A stretch of DNA of 64,000 nucleotides from Mumia sp. ZJ1417 (GCF_014127285.1 NZ_CP059901.1:2356001-2420000); one strand, 5' to 3'. Positions 42,920-52,055 are shown, numbered from the stretch's first letter. Numbers and translations are program-made. Notes: a model not told the origin generated them from the letters alone.

Positions 42920-44176
42920 TCAGCCGGCGTCGTCGAAGAAGATCGCCGGGTTGAGGAACTGCCTCTCCCACAGCGCCCGCTTCTCTACCGCAGTCAGCCG
43001 CGCAAGGTCGGCGACGTCATCCCACGACTCGCGGATCGTCGTGACCGTTCGCTCGACGATGTCGGCGGCCTGAGCCCGGGTGAGCTGGTAGATGGGCGCC
43101 GCTTCCAGGCACACCCGCAGCCTCGACTCCCGCCGTCCCTCGGTGTCGATCGCCATCGCCTGCGCGGCTGTCGCACCAGTCCGGGCCATCGGCGCGAGGT
43201 CGTACGCCGGGGTCAGGGTGAGCCTCTCGCCGTCCCAGAACGCGGCGTGATTGCGCGCGTGGTCATCCATGTTGCTGATGCACACGTTGAACACGATCCG
43301 GCCGAACAGCTCGCGCAGGGTCGCTGCCGGGTCCGTGAACCGTTGACGGATCTGCCATGCCAGGTCCGGGTACGTGGCGTACCGGCCCTCGAACTCGCTC
43401 AGGCCAAGGATGGTCAGCGCCGACACGAGCATCCTCCGCCGCCCCGGCACCTCCGTACGGTCGAACCGTTCGACGAGCAGGACATCACGGCCAAGTGACT
43501 CGATGACCTCGGTGCGCGGTGCGGACAGTCCCACGCGGCGAGCGAGCTCCATCGCGGCCCCCTCGGCCTTGACGACCGGAAGGACGTCGCTCGACGACGA
43601 GAGCTTGGCGATCAGCTGGCGTCCACCGTCGTCGACAAGGACCTTCGGCCGCGCACCACCCACAGAGGTGCCATGCTCGAGCGCGCTGGCGAGGTCAGGC
43701 GGAAGGACCTCGCCGGCGTCAAGGCGCTGTGCTGCGTCCTGCAGGTCAGCAAGGCTCGCGTGATCGTCACGCACCTCGTACGACCGCGCCGACCGCTGGA
43801 AGTCGAGCGCACCGATCCTGTTCGACCCGGAGTCGAGCAGGTAGGTGAACTCGTCGAGCTCCCCCACGTCACTGGCGGCCGAGAGCCGACCGGTGCGAGC
43901 GGCGAGGATCACCCGCCTTCCCCAAGCATCCGGCGCGGCGTCACGGATCGCGCCGGCGATCGGAAGCGCGCCGACAGGCTCGATCGGGCCCCGGCGCAGC
44001 GGGAGCTCAGGGAGGTAGAGCGAGAGGGCGTCCGCACGCTCGAGATACGACCGCCCGTAGGTGAAGACGATGCGGTCACCGGCGTGGTCGAGCCGCCCGG
44101 CGACGACGGGCTCGGTGGCGCCAGGCAGCCACACCCACACGAAGACCTGCCGAGGTACGCGCTCAGAAGTCGTCAT
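42920..44176 (-). CDS. hipA: HipA-family kinase toxin
   Basis: 418 residues, standard HipA length. The HipA_N/HipA_C pattern is clear: GALPIAGAIRDAAPDAWGRRV, HGTSVGGARPKVLV (P-loop-like), AKLSSSSD, and the catalytic loop VCISNMDDHARNHAAFWD with a metal Asp in LTPAYDLAP. Family members phosphorylate aminoacyl-tRNA synthetases or related targets and induce dormancy. Its start overlaps the hipB stop by 14 bp. Confidence 0.88.
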   Translation of the reverse strand: MTTSERVPRQVFVWVWLPGATEPVVAGRLDHAGDRIVFTYGRSYLERADALSLYLPELPLRRGPIEPVGALPIAGAIRDAAPDAWGRRVILAARTGRLSAASDVGELDEFTYLLDSGSNRIGALDFQRSARSYEVRDDHASLADLQDAAQRLDAGEVLPPDLASALEHGTSVGGARPKVLVDDGGRQLIAKLSSSSDVLPVVKAEGAAMELARRVGLSAPRTEVIESLGRDVLLVERFDRTEVPGRRRMLVSALTILGLSEFEGRYATYPDLAWQIRQRFTDPAATLRELFGRIVFNVCISNMDDHARNHAAFWDGERLTLTPAYDLAPMARTGATAAQAMAIDTEGRRESRLRVCLEAAPIYQLTRAQAADIVERTVTTIRESWDDVADLARLTAVEKRALWERQFLNPAIFFDDAG

Positions 44177-44498
44177 CGAACTCGACCTCCTGCGTACGCA
44201 CGCGCTGGGGCAGGAGCGCGAGCTGATCGGCCGTTCGTGCGACGACCTCGCCGAGCGTTCCTGGCTGCACTCCGTACAGCTCCACTCCGCTCAGAACGGC
44301 AGCCTCGAACATCAGACCGACTGCGACCGTTGGATTGCCGCTCTCGATCTTGCGCACAGTTCCGGGAGACACACCAAGGCGCTCGGCGAGCTCAGCCGCA
44401 GTCCAGCCGCGACGGCGACGAGCTGCGGCTACCTGGTGGCCGAGGGCCTCGACGGCTTGCAGGGTCGGGCGCCCGAGCATCCGCGTACGCTTGGTCAT
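44163..44498 (-). CDS. hipB: HipB-type XRE antitoxin and repressor
   Basis: 111 residues with an XRE helix-turn-helix at about 20-60 (GWTAAELAERLGVSPGTVRKIESG). A C-terminal acidic tail (VEFDDDF) probably contacts HipA. GGAGAAG precedes the ATG. Upstream lies a matching inverted repeat, so it likely represses its own operon. Confidence 0.87.
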   Translation of the reverse strand: MTKRTRMLGRPTLQAVEALGHQVAAARRRRGWTAAELAERLGVSPGTVRKIESGNPTVAVGLMFEAAVLSGVELYGVQPGTLGEVVARTADQLALLPQRVRTQEVEFDDDF

Positions 44499-44512
44499 GA
44501 CTTCTCCACAGT

Positions 44513-44552
44513 CGTTAAAGCGATGATTAAGGCTATAAACGTCACTTTAACG
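44513..44552. promoter_or_regulatory. HipB operator-like inverted repeat
   Basis: CGTTAAAG (44513-44520) and CTTTAACG (44545-44552) form 8-bp arms separated by 24 bp, flanking a possible -10 box TATAGC on the minus strand. HipB operators are typically paired sites of this sort. Confidence 0.6.
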
Positions 44553-44598
44553 CGCTTCGCGCACCGATGCGAATGACCTCCAACGCGGCGCTGCTCCC

Positions 44599-44914
44599 CT
44601 AGGTGCGGCGCGTGCCTCTCGCGGTGACGCCGTCGAGGGTGATCGTCCCGTCGTCGAGGCGGACGCTGACGGCGTAGCGGAACTGCGCGCGTACGGCCGG
44701 GTCGCGGAAGTCGAACACTCCCCCGACGTCGGCCGTCGGCCCGGAGATCCCAGCCGGCTCGGTTCAAGCGGTTGTGATAGCGGAACAGCAGGTAGTTGTC
44801 GGCGTCCTTCGCCAGCCCGACGAACACCGTGTCCTGCGTCCCGGCCTCCGCGAACGTGCCCGAGCTCGGGAGCATCGGCGGGACGCAAGGGGCGGCCTCT
44901 CGTTCGCAGGGCAC
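44599..44914 (-). pseudogene. frameshifted 3' remnant of a beta-sandwich protein
   Basis: In one frame the DNA reads VFVGLAKDADNYLLFRYHNR and in another, after a shift near 44715, VFDFRDPAVRAQFRYAVSVR and ends GTRRT-stop (TAG at 44599-44601). Together they resemble the C-terminal piece of a DUF1080/LamG-like domain of glycosidases. The 5' part is absent. A degraded gene; the original function is not known. Confidence 0.6.
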
Positions 44915-45006
44915 AGACCGGTCTCCGCGACGTTAGTGACGCCGCGTGGTGATGTCACGCCTTTCCCTCACCGCGCGATGAAATGCGCGGCCGGTACGCT
45001 CGCCGC

Positions 45007-45684
45007 GTGCTGAATTGGCGAACCGGCGGCGTCGGCCGCGTACTCCTCCCCCTCGCGGCCCTTCCGCTCCTTCTCACCGGATGCGGTGCCAGTGAATCGG
45101 ACGCGGCGTCGACGTTGAGCGAGGAGCAGCTCGAGTCCGTGCTCGTGACGCTGGACGACCTGCCTGAGGGTTTCGTCTCGTTGTCGAGCGGCGGCGACGG
45201 CGGGGAGAACGACGCCCGCGCCAGCCTCAACGACGCCGAGTGCCTCGCCGGGCTCGACCTCGCGAACGCCAACGAGGCACCGAGGGCCGAGGCCGGATTC
45301 AACCGCGCCAACGTCCTCACGATCACCAGCACCGCGACCTCGTACCCGAACGACGACGTCGCGGCCTCGTTCGACGAGACGGCCGACGCGCTCGCGTCGT
45401 GCGCGGACTTCGAGGTCAGCGCCGACAACGGATCCGGCGTCAAGGGCACGCTCATCTCCGACGACACGGCGGCCTCGAAGGACATCGACGCGCAGATCAC
45501 CGTCTACCTCACCGGGACGCAGCAGCCCACCAATCTGCCGGTGGAGATCACGTTCGGCGTCGCGCGGATCGGCAACGACGTCGTGAGCGTCAGCGCCGAA
45601 GGACTCGGCGGGCCGTCCGGCGAGTCGTTCCAAGAGCTGATGCGCGCGACGACCGACCGACTCGTCGCTGCACGCGAGGGCTGA
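45007..45684 (+). CDS. secreted lipoprotein of unknown function
   Basis: About 225 residues. A lipobox LPLLLTGCGAS follows a basic N-terminus. The mature part has few features; two Cys (AECLAGLD and ASCADFEV) may pair. The GTG at 45007 is preferred because TACGCT lies 6 nt before it (leaderless); an ATG at 44983 would add 8 residues. Such actinobacterial lipoproteins are usually cell-envelope sensors or structural proteins. It is convergent with the acetyltransferase gene. Confidence 0.7.
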   Translation: MLNWRTGGVGRVLLPLAALPLLLTGCGASESDAASTLSEEQLESVLVTLDDLPEGFVSLSSGGDGGENDARASLNDAECLAGLDLANANEAPRAEAGFNRANVLTITSTATSYPNDDVAASFDETADALASCADFEVSADNGSGVKGTLISDDTAASKDIDAQITVYLTGTQQPTNLPVEITFGVARIGNDVVSVSAEGLGGPSGESFQELMRATTDRLVAAREG

Positions 45685-45690
45685 CCCGCC

Positions 45691-46275
45691 TCAGCCGTCC
45701 GCGCGCAGGTCGCGGCGTACGAGGACGCGCGGGAATCCGTTGAGGACGGAGTCCGTGTCCGCGACCTTCGTGAAGCCTGCGCGCTCGAACACCGCGAGCG
45801 TGCCGACGTACGCCATCGTCAGATCGACCTTCGCGCCGCCGTTGTCGACCGGATAGGCCTCGAGCACCGGCGCCCCGTACGCGCGAGCGAACTCCACCGC
45901 CCCTTCGACGAGGTGGTGCACGATGCCCTGGCCGCGATGCCCCGGGCGGACGCGCACACACCAGAGCGACCAGACATCGAGGTCGTCGACGTGCGGGATC
46001 CTGCGGTTGCGGGCAAAGCTCGTGTCGGCGCGCGGGTGCACGGCCGCCCAGCCGACGACCTCCTCCCCGTCGTACGCGAGGACGCCCGGCGGCGGGTCCT
46101 CGCGGACGAGCTGCTCCACGCGAGCGCCGCGTGCGGGCCCGACGAGCTCGCGGTTCTCCTTGGACGTCGTCAGGCGATAGCTCAGGCACCAGCACACGTT
46201 GGCGTCGGGACGCTTCGGCCCGACCAGAGTCGCCACGTCCTCGTACGACGTCGCCGGGCGGACCTCGATGCTCAT
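45691..46275 (-). CDS. GNAT-family N-acetyltransferase
   Basis: 194 residues. The acetyl-CoA motif V-R-PGHRGQGIVHHLVEGAV is typical (R/QxxGxG/A), preceded by the beta-4 strand DDLDVWSLWCV. The N-terminal part contains WCLSYRL, unusual in GNATs. TACGCT lies 8 nt upstream of the ATG, which fits a short or absent leader. Substrate unknown. Confidence 0.82.
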   Translation of the reverse strand: MSIEVRPATSYEDVATLVGPKRPDANVCWCLSYRLTTSKENRELVGPARGARVEQLVREDPPPGVLAYDGEEVVGWAAVHPRADTSFARNRRIPHVDDLDVWSLWCVRVRPGHRGQGIVHHLVEGAVEFARAYGAPVLEAYPVDNGGAKVDLTMAYVGTLAVFERAGFTKVADTDSVLNGFPRVLVRRDLRADG

Positions 46276-46423
46276 GGACACCGAGCGTAGGGCGCAGCAA
46301 CGACATTCCCCCTGAGGCAGTTTCGGCAGTCTCGTGACATTTTGTGCCAGAACCTGACGCATCTGCCACGCTGACAGCCACTCGGGACATCCACTGGCAC
46401 AAACGATCGTTGGGGGACGCGTC

Positions 46424-48505
46424 GTGACCGACCGCGTGCAAGAGATCCTGCCCATCAAGCGGGCCGCAGAAGACGAGCTCCTGAGCAGGCCCGGTGTCAC
46501 CGCGGTCGACATCGGTTACAAGTACGTCGACGGGGAACGCACCGACGAGATTGTGATCCGGGTCCACGTCGCGCACAAGCACGATGTTCCCGAGGACGAG
46601 TGGATCCCCGCGGAGATCGAGGGCATCCCCACCGACGTCATCGAGGGTCGCTACGAGCCGCTGGACGACACCGGCAGCTACAACCCGGTGAAGGGCGGCA
46701 TCAGCGTCGGGCCGTACAGGATCGTCGACGGGATCTGGGCCGGCACCCTCGGCGCGATCGTCGTCGACAACGACACCGGCGACGCGTTGGCGCTGAGCAA
46801 CTACCACGTCTTCTGCGTGAACGAGGGATGGCACGAGCCCGCCCGGTCTCGGCAGATCGTCCAGCCGAGTCTCGTCGACAACCCCATCACGGCTCGCTTC
46901 ATCGGCCCGATCCTCCGAGGGACGCTCGGCAAGAACGTCGACGCCGCCGTCGCCCATCTGCAGGGCTGGTACACCAGCTGGGTCTGCGAGGTCCAGGACA
47001 TCGGGGTCCTCACGGGGACCGCAGACGCGACTCTGGGCCTCAGTGTCCGCAAGCGGGGGCGCACCACCGGCTTGACGCACGGGAGAGTCGACGGCCTTCA
47101 CACCTCCACGACGATCGACTTCGGGCACGGTGTGGGCAAGGTGACGCTCTCCGACCAGATCAGCATCGCGGCGGTCGACCCCTCGCCGACGTTCGCAGGT
47201 CCGGGTGACTCCGGATCGGTCGTGGTCGACGACCACGGTCGCGTGATCGGACTGCTGTTCGCAGGCGGCGGGTCCGCAGGGCTCAGCACCCCGATCCGGC
47301 GCGTGCTGGACGTGATGAACGTACGACTCGGTCTCGCAGGAATCGGCGGCTTCGATCTGACGACGAAGACAGATCGCGTGTTCGCGCACGACTTTGGCGG
47401 CACGGGCAAGCTCGACCACCTGGCGCTCTACCGACCTGGCAAGGGCGCTTTCTACCTGGTGGAGCGCGACGGCAAGGGGCCCGACGGCAACGCTCGGTTC
47501 AAGCCGCTCTATCAGCAGCCTCAGGGCGGTTCCGGCATCGGCGGCTTCGACCTGACCGAGTATGCGGACCGGATCATCGCCTTCGACGGCACGAGCACCG
47601 GCAAGCTCGATCACCTGCTCTGCTACCGGCCCGGCACCGGCATTGCTCAGATTCTGAAGCACGACGGCGCTCAGTCCGACGGCACGCCCAGGTTCACACC
47701 CGTCTACTCCGCGACCGACGGGATCGCCGGTTTCGATCTGTCGTCCAGCAGCGATCAGGTGATCGCCTATGACCTCGACAGCAAGGGCACGCTCGACCAC
47801 CTGGTGCTCTACCGGCCCGGCAAGGGCGCCGTCTACGTCGTCGAGCGCGACGGCACAGGCGCGGACGGGACCTTGCAGTTCGCGGCGCTCTTTCAGCAAC
47901 CTCAGGGCGGTTCCGGCATCGGCGGCTTCGACCTGACCTCCGGCAGAGATCGGATCATCGCCTTCGACGGTGCGAGCACTGGCAACCTCGACCACCTGCT
48001 GCTGTATCGGCCAGGCACCGGCATCGCCTTCGTCCTGAGGTACGACGGCGAGAAGGTGTCGGGTGGCCTCGAGTTCACCCCGGTCTACATCGGGAGAAGC
48101 GGGATCGGCGGCTTCGACCTGTCGGAGACCACCGACCAGGTGATCGCCTTCGACTTCGACGGCTCCGGGAAGGCCGACCACCTGGTGATGTACCGGCCCG
48201 GCACGAGCCCCTCGTACAAGGGCATCCTCTTCATCGTCAAGTGCACCGGCATGAACAGCGAAGGAAGCCTCGAGTTCACGGCGGTCTATCAGCAGGGCGA
48301 TCACGATCCCGGCATCGGTGGATACGAGCTCACCTCGATCGACGATCAGATCATCGCCTTCGACGGCGCCAGCACCGGCAAGCTCGACCACCTGGTGTTG
48401 TATCGGCCAGGCACCGGGATCGCGTGCATCCTCAAGCACAACGGCTCGAGGGCCGACGGGACCCCTGCGTTCGAGCCGATCTACCGTGCCGACGGAGTGT
48501 CCTGA
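46424..48505 (+). CDS. trypsin-fold protease fused to six propeller-type repeats
   Basis: 693 residues from a GTG start with GGGGGA upstream. Residues about 85-305 form an S1-like chymotrypsin fold with a complete triad: H128 in SNYHVF, D173 in NVDAAV and S263 in GPGDSGSVV. From about residue 306 there are six imperfect repeats of 50-60 residues, each beginning GIGGFDL or similar and containing a DHLxxYRPG core. They probably form a beta-propeller, perhaps for ligand binding. No signal peptide is seen, so either it acts inside the cell or it uses an unknown export path. The protease may act on a target held by the propeller. Unusual fusion. Confidence 0.75.
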   Translation: MTDRVQEILPIKRAAEDELLSRPGVTAVDIGYKYVDGERTDEIVIRVHVAHKHDVPEDEWIPAEIEGIPTDVIEGRYEPLDDTGSYNPVKGGISVGPYRIVDGIWAGTLGAIVVDNDTGDALALSNYHVFCVNEGWHEPARSRQIVQPSLVDNPITARFIGPILRGTLGKNVDAAVAHLQGWYTSWVCEVQDIGVLTGTADATLGLSVRKRGRTTGLTHGRVDGLHTSTTIDFGHGVGKVTLSDQISIAAVDPSPTFAGPGDSGSVVVDDHGRVIGLLFAGGGSAGLSTPIRRVLDVMNVRLGLAGIGGFDLTTKTDRVFAHDFGGTGKLDHLALYRPGKGAFYLVERDGKGPDGNARFKPLYQQPQGGSGIGGFDLTEYADRIIAFDGTSTGKLDHLLCYRPGTGIAQILKHDGAQSDGTPRFTPVYSATDGIAGFDLSSSSDQVIAYDLDSKGTLDHLVLYRPGKGAVYVVERDGTGADGTLQFAALFQQPQGGSGIGGFDLTSGRDRIIAFDGASTGNLDHLLLYRPGTGIAFVLRYDGEKVSGGLEFTPVYIGRSGIGGFDLSETTDQVIAFDFDGSGKADHLVMYRPGTSPSYKGILFIVKCTGMNSEGSLEFTAVYQQGDHDPGIGGYELTSIDDQIIAFDGASTGKLDHLVLYRPGTGIACILKHNGSRADGTPAFEPIYRADGVS
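47339..48493 (+). repeat. six tandem coding repeats (DHLxxYRPG units)
   Basis: Units of about 185-205 bp encode GIGGFDLTxxxDRxIAF, LDHLLxYRPGTG and a terminal aromatic segment. Neighbouring units share long identical stretches at the DNA level, which suggests recent duplication or gene conversion. They lie inside the protease gene. Confidence 0.75.
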
Positions 48506-48546
48506 CAAAGAAGCGCCCGCTGCCGTGAGCCTCGTACGATCGGCCC

Positions 48547-48912
48547 ATGAGTGAAGGCGTACAGAACCTGCAGGCGGCACTCGCGACAATCACCCATCCG
48601 TGGCAGCCGCACCGGCTCGCGAGCATCAACGACTACGACGTGAAGGTCGTGAAGCTCCAGGGCGAGTTCGTGTGGCACACCCACCCCGACACCGACGAGC
48701 TGTTCCTCGTGATCAGCGGCGACCTGACGATCCAGCTCCGCGACGGTGACGTGATGCTTGGTCCCGGCGACGTCTACGTCGTCCCGAAGGGCGTCGAGCA
48801 CTGCCCGATCGCCGCCGCCGAGGTGGAAGCGGTGCTCATCGAGCCGAAGGGCACCGTCAACACCGGGGACGCCGGCGGCGAGATGACCTCGGAGCTGCGC
48901 GAGCTGGCTTAG
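48547..48912 (+). CDS. small cupin-fold protein
   Basis: 121 residues with a single cupin barrel. Metal ligands are visible in WHTHPDTDELF (HxHxxxxxE) and PKGVEHCP. The role may be an isomerase, oxygenase or sugar-binding protein. TACGAT lies 6 nt before the ATG (leaderless). It ends in a 4-bp overlap with the convergent glycoside-hydrolase-like gene. Confidence 0.8.
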   Translation: MSEGVQNLQAALATITHPWQPHRLASINDYDVKVVKLQGEFVWHTHPDTDELFLVISGDLTIQLRDGDVMLGPGDVYVVPKGVEHCPIAAAEVEAVLIEPKGTVNTGDAGGEMTSELRELA

Positions 48913-50837
48913 CGCGCCCGCAGCAGGACCGACTCCCCCGCGTCGAGCGTCAGGGCACCGTCGCGCTCGCGCTCCCAGCGGTCGCGGCGCGGGTCGTACG
49001 CCTCGGCGGGCGCCGGCAGCGTGAGCCGTACGCGCGCCCGCTCGTGGCGGGAGTAGTTCGCGACCAGCGTGTGCAGGCGGTCGTCGCCGTCGACGAAGCG
49101 ACCCAGCACCACCGGGTCGCCGCTGACCGCGGAGACGAGCCCGTCCGCCGCGAACGGGTCGAGCCCGGCGGGCGGAGCCGCGACCCCCGCGAGCTGGACG
49201 GCGGTCGACGTGAGGCCGAGCATCTGCTTGCCGAGCGGTGCGAGGACGTCGCGGTTGATGTCCTTGGAGTAGCGGTACAGCGGCGTGCGCTTGCCCTCGA
49301 CCGTGATCAGCCCGGTCGTGAACGCTTCGCCGCGCGCGGGGTCTGGGGTCCAGTACGTGAAGTACTGGATGCCCTTGCACCCGTACGCGAGGCTGATCGA
49401 GATCTGCCAGAGGATGTCGGCCTTCGTCGGGATCGCGTGGTTCGCATAGCCGACGCTCTGGATGTAGACCCACGAGTCGCGCCCGTGCTTGAGCGCGGCG
49501 GCGCGGACCTGCGCCCAGTTCTCGAAGTAGCCGAGGTCCTCGCCGCTGGCCAGGATCGGGTAGCGGTCGAACGAGAGCACGGGCGAGTCGAGGTCGCGCG
49601 CGGCCTGCTCGTACCCGGCCCCGAAGCCGGGAAGCATGTTCACGTACGAGAGCGCGTCCGGGTAGGCCTCGTTGGCCATCGCGACGGCCTTCGCCATGAG
49701 CGGGAGCTGGCCGACGCTCGGCTCGTCGTACAGGTGCATGCCCGCGAACGACGCGTATCCGGATCCGGACGGCAGTCGCCACGCGCTGAGCCCTTCGTCG
49801 AAGGTCTCGCTGAACAGCTCCGCTCCCCCGGCGCCGGTGATGACGACGTTGTCGAAGTACGCCGACTCGGGCCCGGCCTCGCGGAATCCGGCCGAGCCGG
49901 AGGTGAACCGGGTGTCCGTCGTCGTGTCGACGAGCACGCCGTCGATGCGCGTGGTGATCGTCGCGCCGCTCAGCGTCGTCTCGACGTGATGGGTCTTGCC
50001 GGGCTCGAGCTGGTACGGCAGGGAGACCTGCGTGACCGTCGGGTTGCCGTTGACGAAGACCGCCTTCTTGAGCACCGCCTTGCCGTCGGAGCCCTGGGTC
50101 GAGAGCAGCCACACGTACGCGTTGCGCTCGTCCTGGATCCGGAACGCCCAGCCGGCCTGCGCGTACCCGCCCGCGCCCGTACGGAGGGGTTCGGTGTCGA
50201 ACGCGAAGGTGTAGTCGCTCCAGCTGGCGCCGTCCGCGACCCAGCCGATCGACCCGTCGCCGCTGCCGCTCGAGATGTGCAGGCGACCACCGACGGCCCG
50301 CCACGACGGGGCGTACCGGTTGACCGCTGCGGTGATCCGCTGACGCAGCTCGGCCTCGCTGATCGTGTTCGGCGCGGCGGGGTCGCCGACGTTCATGTTC
50401 TTGAGGAGCCACTTGATGTCGGGGTCCTCGACGAGCACCTTGAGGCCGGCTTCGTCGGCGATGCGGAGCATGTGCGTGGTGATCTGGACGTCGGAGTTGG
50501 AGTAGTTGCCGCCGTGGACGTACGTGAATCCCGCCTCGGCGATCTCGCGGTAGCGCGCGACCGTGGTCTGGGTGGGCGGCGGCGGCCAGAAGAGGCCGAT
50601 CGGGAAGCGGCCGTCGTTCATGAGCGGGCCGCCGGTGGTGGCGCTGGCGGCGGCTGCGGCTGCGGCTGCGGCTGCGGTCGTTGTGGCCGCTGCGGCGGCG
50701 CCTGTCTTGGCCGTCGCGGCACTGGCGGCGCCGCCCCCGAACGGGTTGGCGACGCCGGCGGCGACCAGCGCTCCTCCCAGTGCGAGGAAGGACTTGCGGC
50801 TGAGGCCGTTGTCAGGTTCGTCGTGCTGGGGGGTCAT
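48909..50837 (-). CDS. secreted TIM-barrel glycoside-hydrolase-like protein with LamG insert
   Basis: 642 residues. The N-terminus has a Tat-like export signal LSRKSFLALGGALVAAG (RK rather than RR), followed by a low-complexity Ala/Thr run encoded by GCN repeats (50640-50705). The barrel begins PIGLFWPPPP and YREIAEAGFTYVHG; the catalytic acids may be in MHLYDEPS and SFDRYPI. Residues about 180-350 are a DUF1080/LamG-like insert (TFAFDTEPLR, AYVWLLSTQG, FDNVVIT). A C-terminal beta domain follows (LHTLVANYS). Substrate unknown. GGAGG 6 nt upstream of the ATG. The RpiR regulator gene precedes it by 13 bp, so the pair may respond to a sugar phosphate. Confidence 0.7.
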   Translation of the reverse strand: MTPQHDEPDNGLSRKSFLALGGALVAAGVANPFGGGAASAATAKTGAAAAATTTAAAAAAAAAASATTGGPLMNDGRFPIGLFWPPPPTQTTVARYREIAEAGFTYVHGGNYSNSDVQITTHMLRIADEAGLKVLVEDPDIKWLLKNMNVGDPAAPNTISEAELRQRITAAVNRYAPSWRAVGGRLHISSGSGDGSIGWVADGASWSDYTFAFDTEPLRTGAGGYAQAGWAFRIQDERNAYVWLLSTQGSDGKAVLKKAVFVNGNPTVTQVSLPYQLEPGKTHHVETTLSGATITTRIDGVLVDTTTDTRFTSGSAGFREAGPESAYFDNVVITGAGGAELFSETFDEGLSAWRLPSGSGYASFAGMHLYDEPSVGQLPLMAKAVAMANEAYPDALSYVNMLPGFGAGYEQAARDLDSPVLSFDRYPILASGEDLGYFENWAQVRAAALKHGRDSWVYIQSVGYANHAIPTKADILWQISISLAYGCKGIQYFTYWTPDPARGEAFTTGLITVEGKRTPLYRYSKDINRDVLAPLGKQMLGLTSTAVQLAGVAAPPAGLDPFAADGLVSAVSGDPVVLGRFVDGDDRLHTLVANYSRHERARVRLTLPAPAEAYDPRRDRWERERDGALTLDAGESVLLRAR

Positions 50838-50850
50838 GCGTCCTCCTGGG

Positions 50851-51777
50851 TCAGCGTGGCTCGGGACTGGTGCGGCGGGTACGGCGTTCGGGGCGGCGAG
50901 GGCGGACAGCGCGCTCGGTCTCGGACAGGAGCTGAACGGTGCGGTCGTAGTCGTGCTGGCCGACGGCGAGGTAGAGCATCTCGACGACGGCGAGCTCGGA
51001 GTGCCGGGACGCGAGCGGGCCGTCCTGGAAGGTGGTCTCCTCGGCGACGGTCACGAGGAGGTGGTCGGCCAGCGTGGCCAGGCGCGAGCGCGGGCCGGCG
51101 GTGATCGCGACGGTGCGGGCGCCGTGCTCGCGGGCGGTGGCGAGCATGTCGAGGGTCTCGTCGGTCTCGCCGGAGTACGAGACGGCGATCGCGACGTCGC
51201 GGTCGGTGAGCTGGGCGGCGGCAACCAGACCGTCGTGGACGTCGGCGTATGTCCAGCACGCGATGCCGATGCGGCTGAGGCGCAGCTCGAGCTCGCGCGC
51301 CATCACGCCGCTGCCGCTGACGGCGTAGACGTGGACGCGGGTCGCGGTGGCGATTGCTGCGGCGGCTGTCGCGACGGCGTCGAGGTCGAGGCCTGCGAGA
51401 GTGGTGTGGACGGCGCGGGCCTGGACCGCCTCGAGCGTGCGGGCGACGTCGGCGAGCGAGTCGTTCGGTCCGATCTCGCGGCTGATGTCGGCGTTCCAGC
51501 TCCCGTACGCCGTCGCGGCCGCCTCGGTGATGACGCTGACGCGCAGCGCCGGGTATCCGTCGAGGCCGAGCGCGCGGCACAGGCGAGACACGGCGCCGGT
51601 GGAGGTGCCGGCGCTGATCGCGAGGTCGTTGATCGTGCCGGCGACGGCGGAGCGCGGGTCGTCGAGGATGCGCTGCGCGGTGTGGCGCGTGGAGTCGGGG
51701 AGCTCGGGGAGGAGCAGGCGCATGCGCGCGAGAACGCCGTCGGGGGCGGAGGTGTCTGTGGCGGAGATCACAGCCAT
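50851..51777 (-). CDS. RpiR-family transcriptional regulator (HTH + SIS)
   Basis: About 308 residues from the ATG at 51777. The N-terminal HTH_6 (TINDLAISAGTSTGAVSRLC) is followed by a SIS domain that binds a sugar phosphate (VHVYAVSGSGVMARELELRL, AIAVSYSGETDETLDML). GATAGT lies 7 nt upstream of the ATG. Co-directional with the hydrolase gene, 13 bp apart. A decayed second copy of most of this gene is found at 60511-61015. Confidence 0.87.
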   Translation of the reverse strand: MAVISATDTSAPDGVLARMRLLLPELPDSTRHTAQRILDDPRSAVAGTINDLAISAGTSTGAVSRLCRALGLDGYPALRVSVITEAAATAYGSWNADISREIGPNDSLADVARTLEAVQARAVHTTLAGLDLDAVATAAAAIATATRVHVYAVSGSGVMARELELRLSRIGIACWTYADVHDGLVAAAQLTDRDVAIAVSYSGETDETLDMLATAREHGARTVAITAGPRSRLATLADHLLVTVAEETTFQDGPLASRHSELAVVEMLYLAVGQHDYDRTVQLLSETERAVRPRRPERRTRRTSPEPR

Positions 51778-51828
51778 GACAAGAACTATCGCGGTCGAGG
51801 CCTCCTTGCGCAAGAGCGATATGACATA

Positions 51829-52029
51829 TCAGACGATCTCGCGGCTCGTCGCGACCGGCGGCGCGTCCGGGTGGCGCAGGAGGTCGACCCTACGCGCGCC
51901 GCACTCGGAGCACCGTACGTAGTGGACGGTCCCCTCGGACGTGGCGTGGCGAGACTCCGTGAACCAGCCGTGCTCGTGGGTGCTGACCTGCTCGTGTGAC
52001 GTGGTGTCTGTGCGCTGGCATGTGCTCAT
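51829..52029 (-). CDS. small putative zinc-binding protein
   Basis: 66 residues. It contains VRCSECGARRVDL, a CxxC knuckle, with several His in the preceding part (THEHGWFTESRH) that could complete a zinc site. No ribosome site is evident. It is divergent from the CGNR gene, 26 bp between start codons. A damaged copy of the gene exists at 52962-53184. Function unknown. Confidence 0.55.
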   Translation of the reverse strand: MSTCQRTDTTSHEQVSTHEHGWFTESRHATSEGTVHYVRCSECGARRVDLLRHPDAPPVATSREIV

Positions 52030-52055
52030 GAGGTCAACGGTGCTGTAATGGTCTT

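Noticed and set aside
42783-42971. Extended N-terminus for the LamG protein from an upstream start
   Set aside because: The extra 63 residues are Arg/Ser-rich non-coding-like sequence, and the ATG at 42782 has a good AGGGGGA ribosome site.
47339-48493. Tandem DNA repeats that might be taken for a satellite or CRISPR-like array
   Set aside because: Units are about 190 bp, stay in frame and encode a protein repeat; there are no short identical repeats with unique spacers.
50640-50705. GCN trinucleotide run, possible slippage-controlled phase variation
   Set aside because: It encodes an Ala/Thr linker after the signal peptide and is interrupted by other codons. Length changes by whole codons would not switch the gene.
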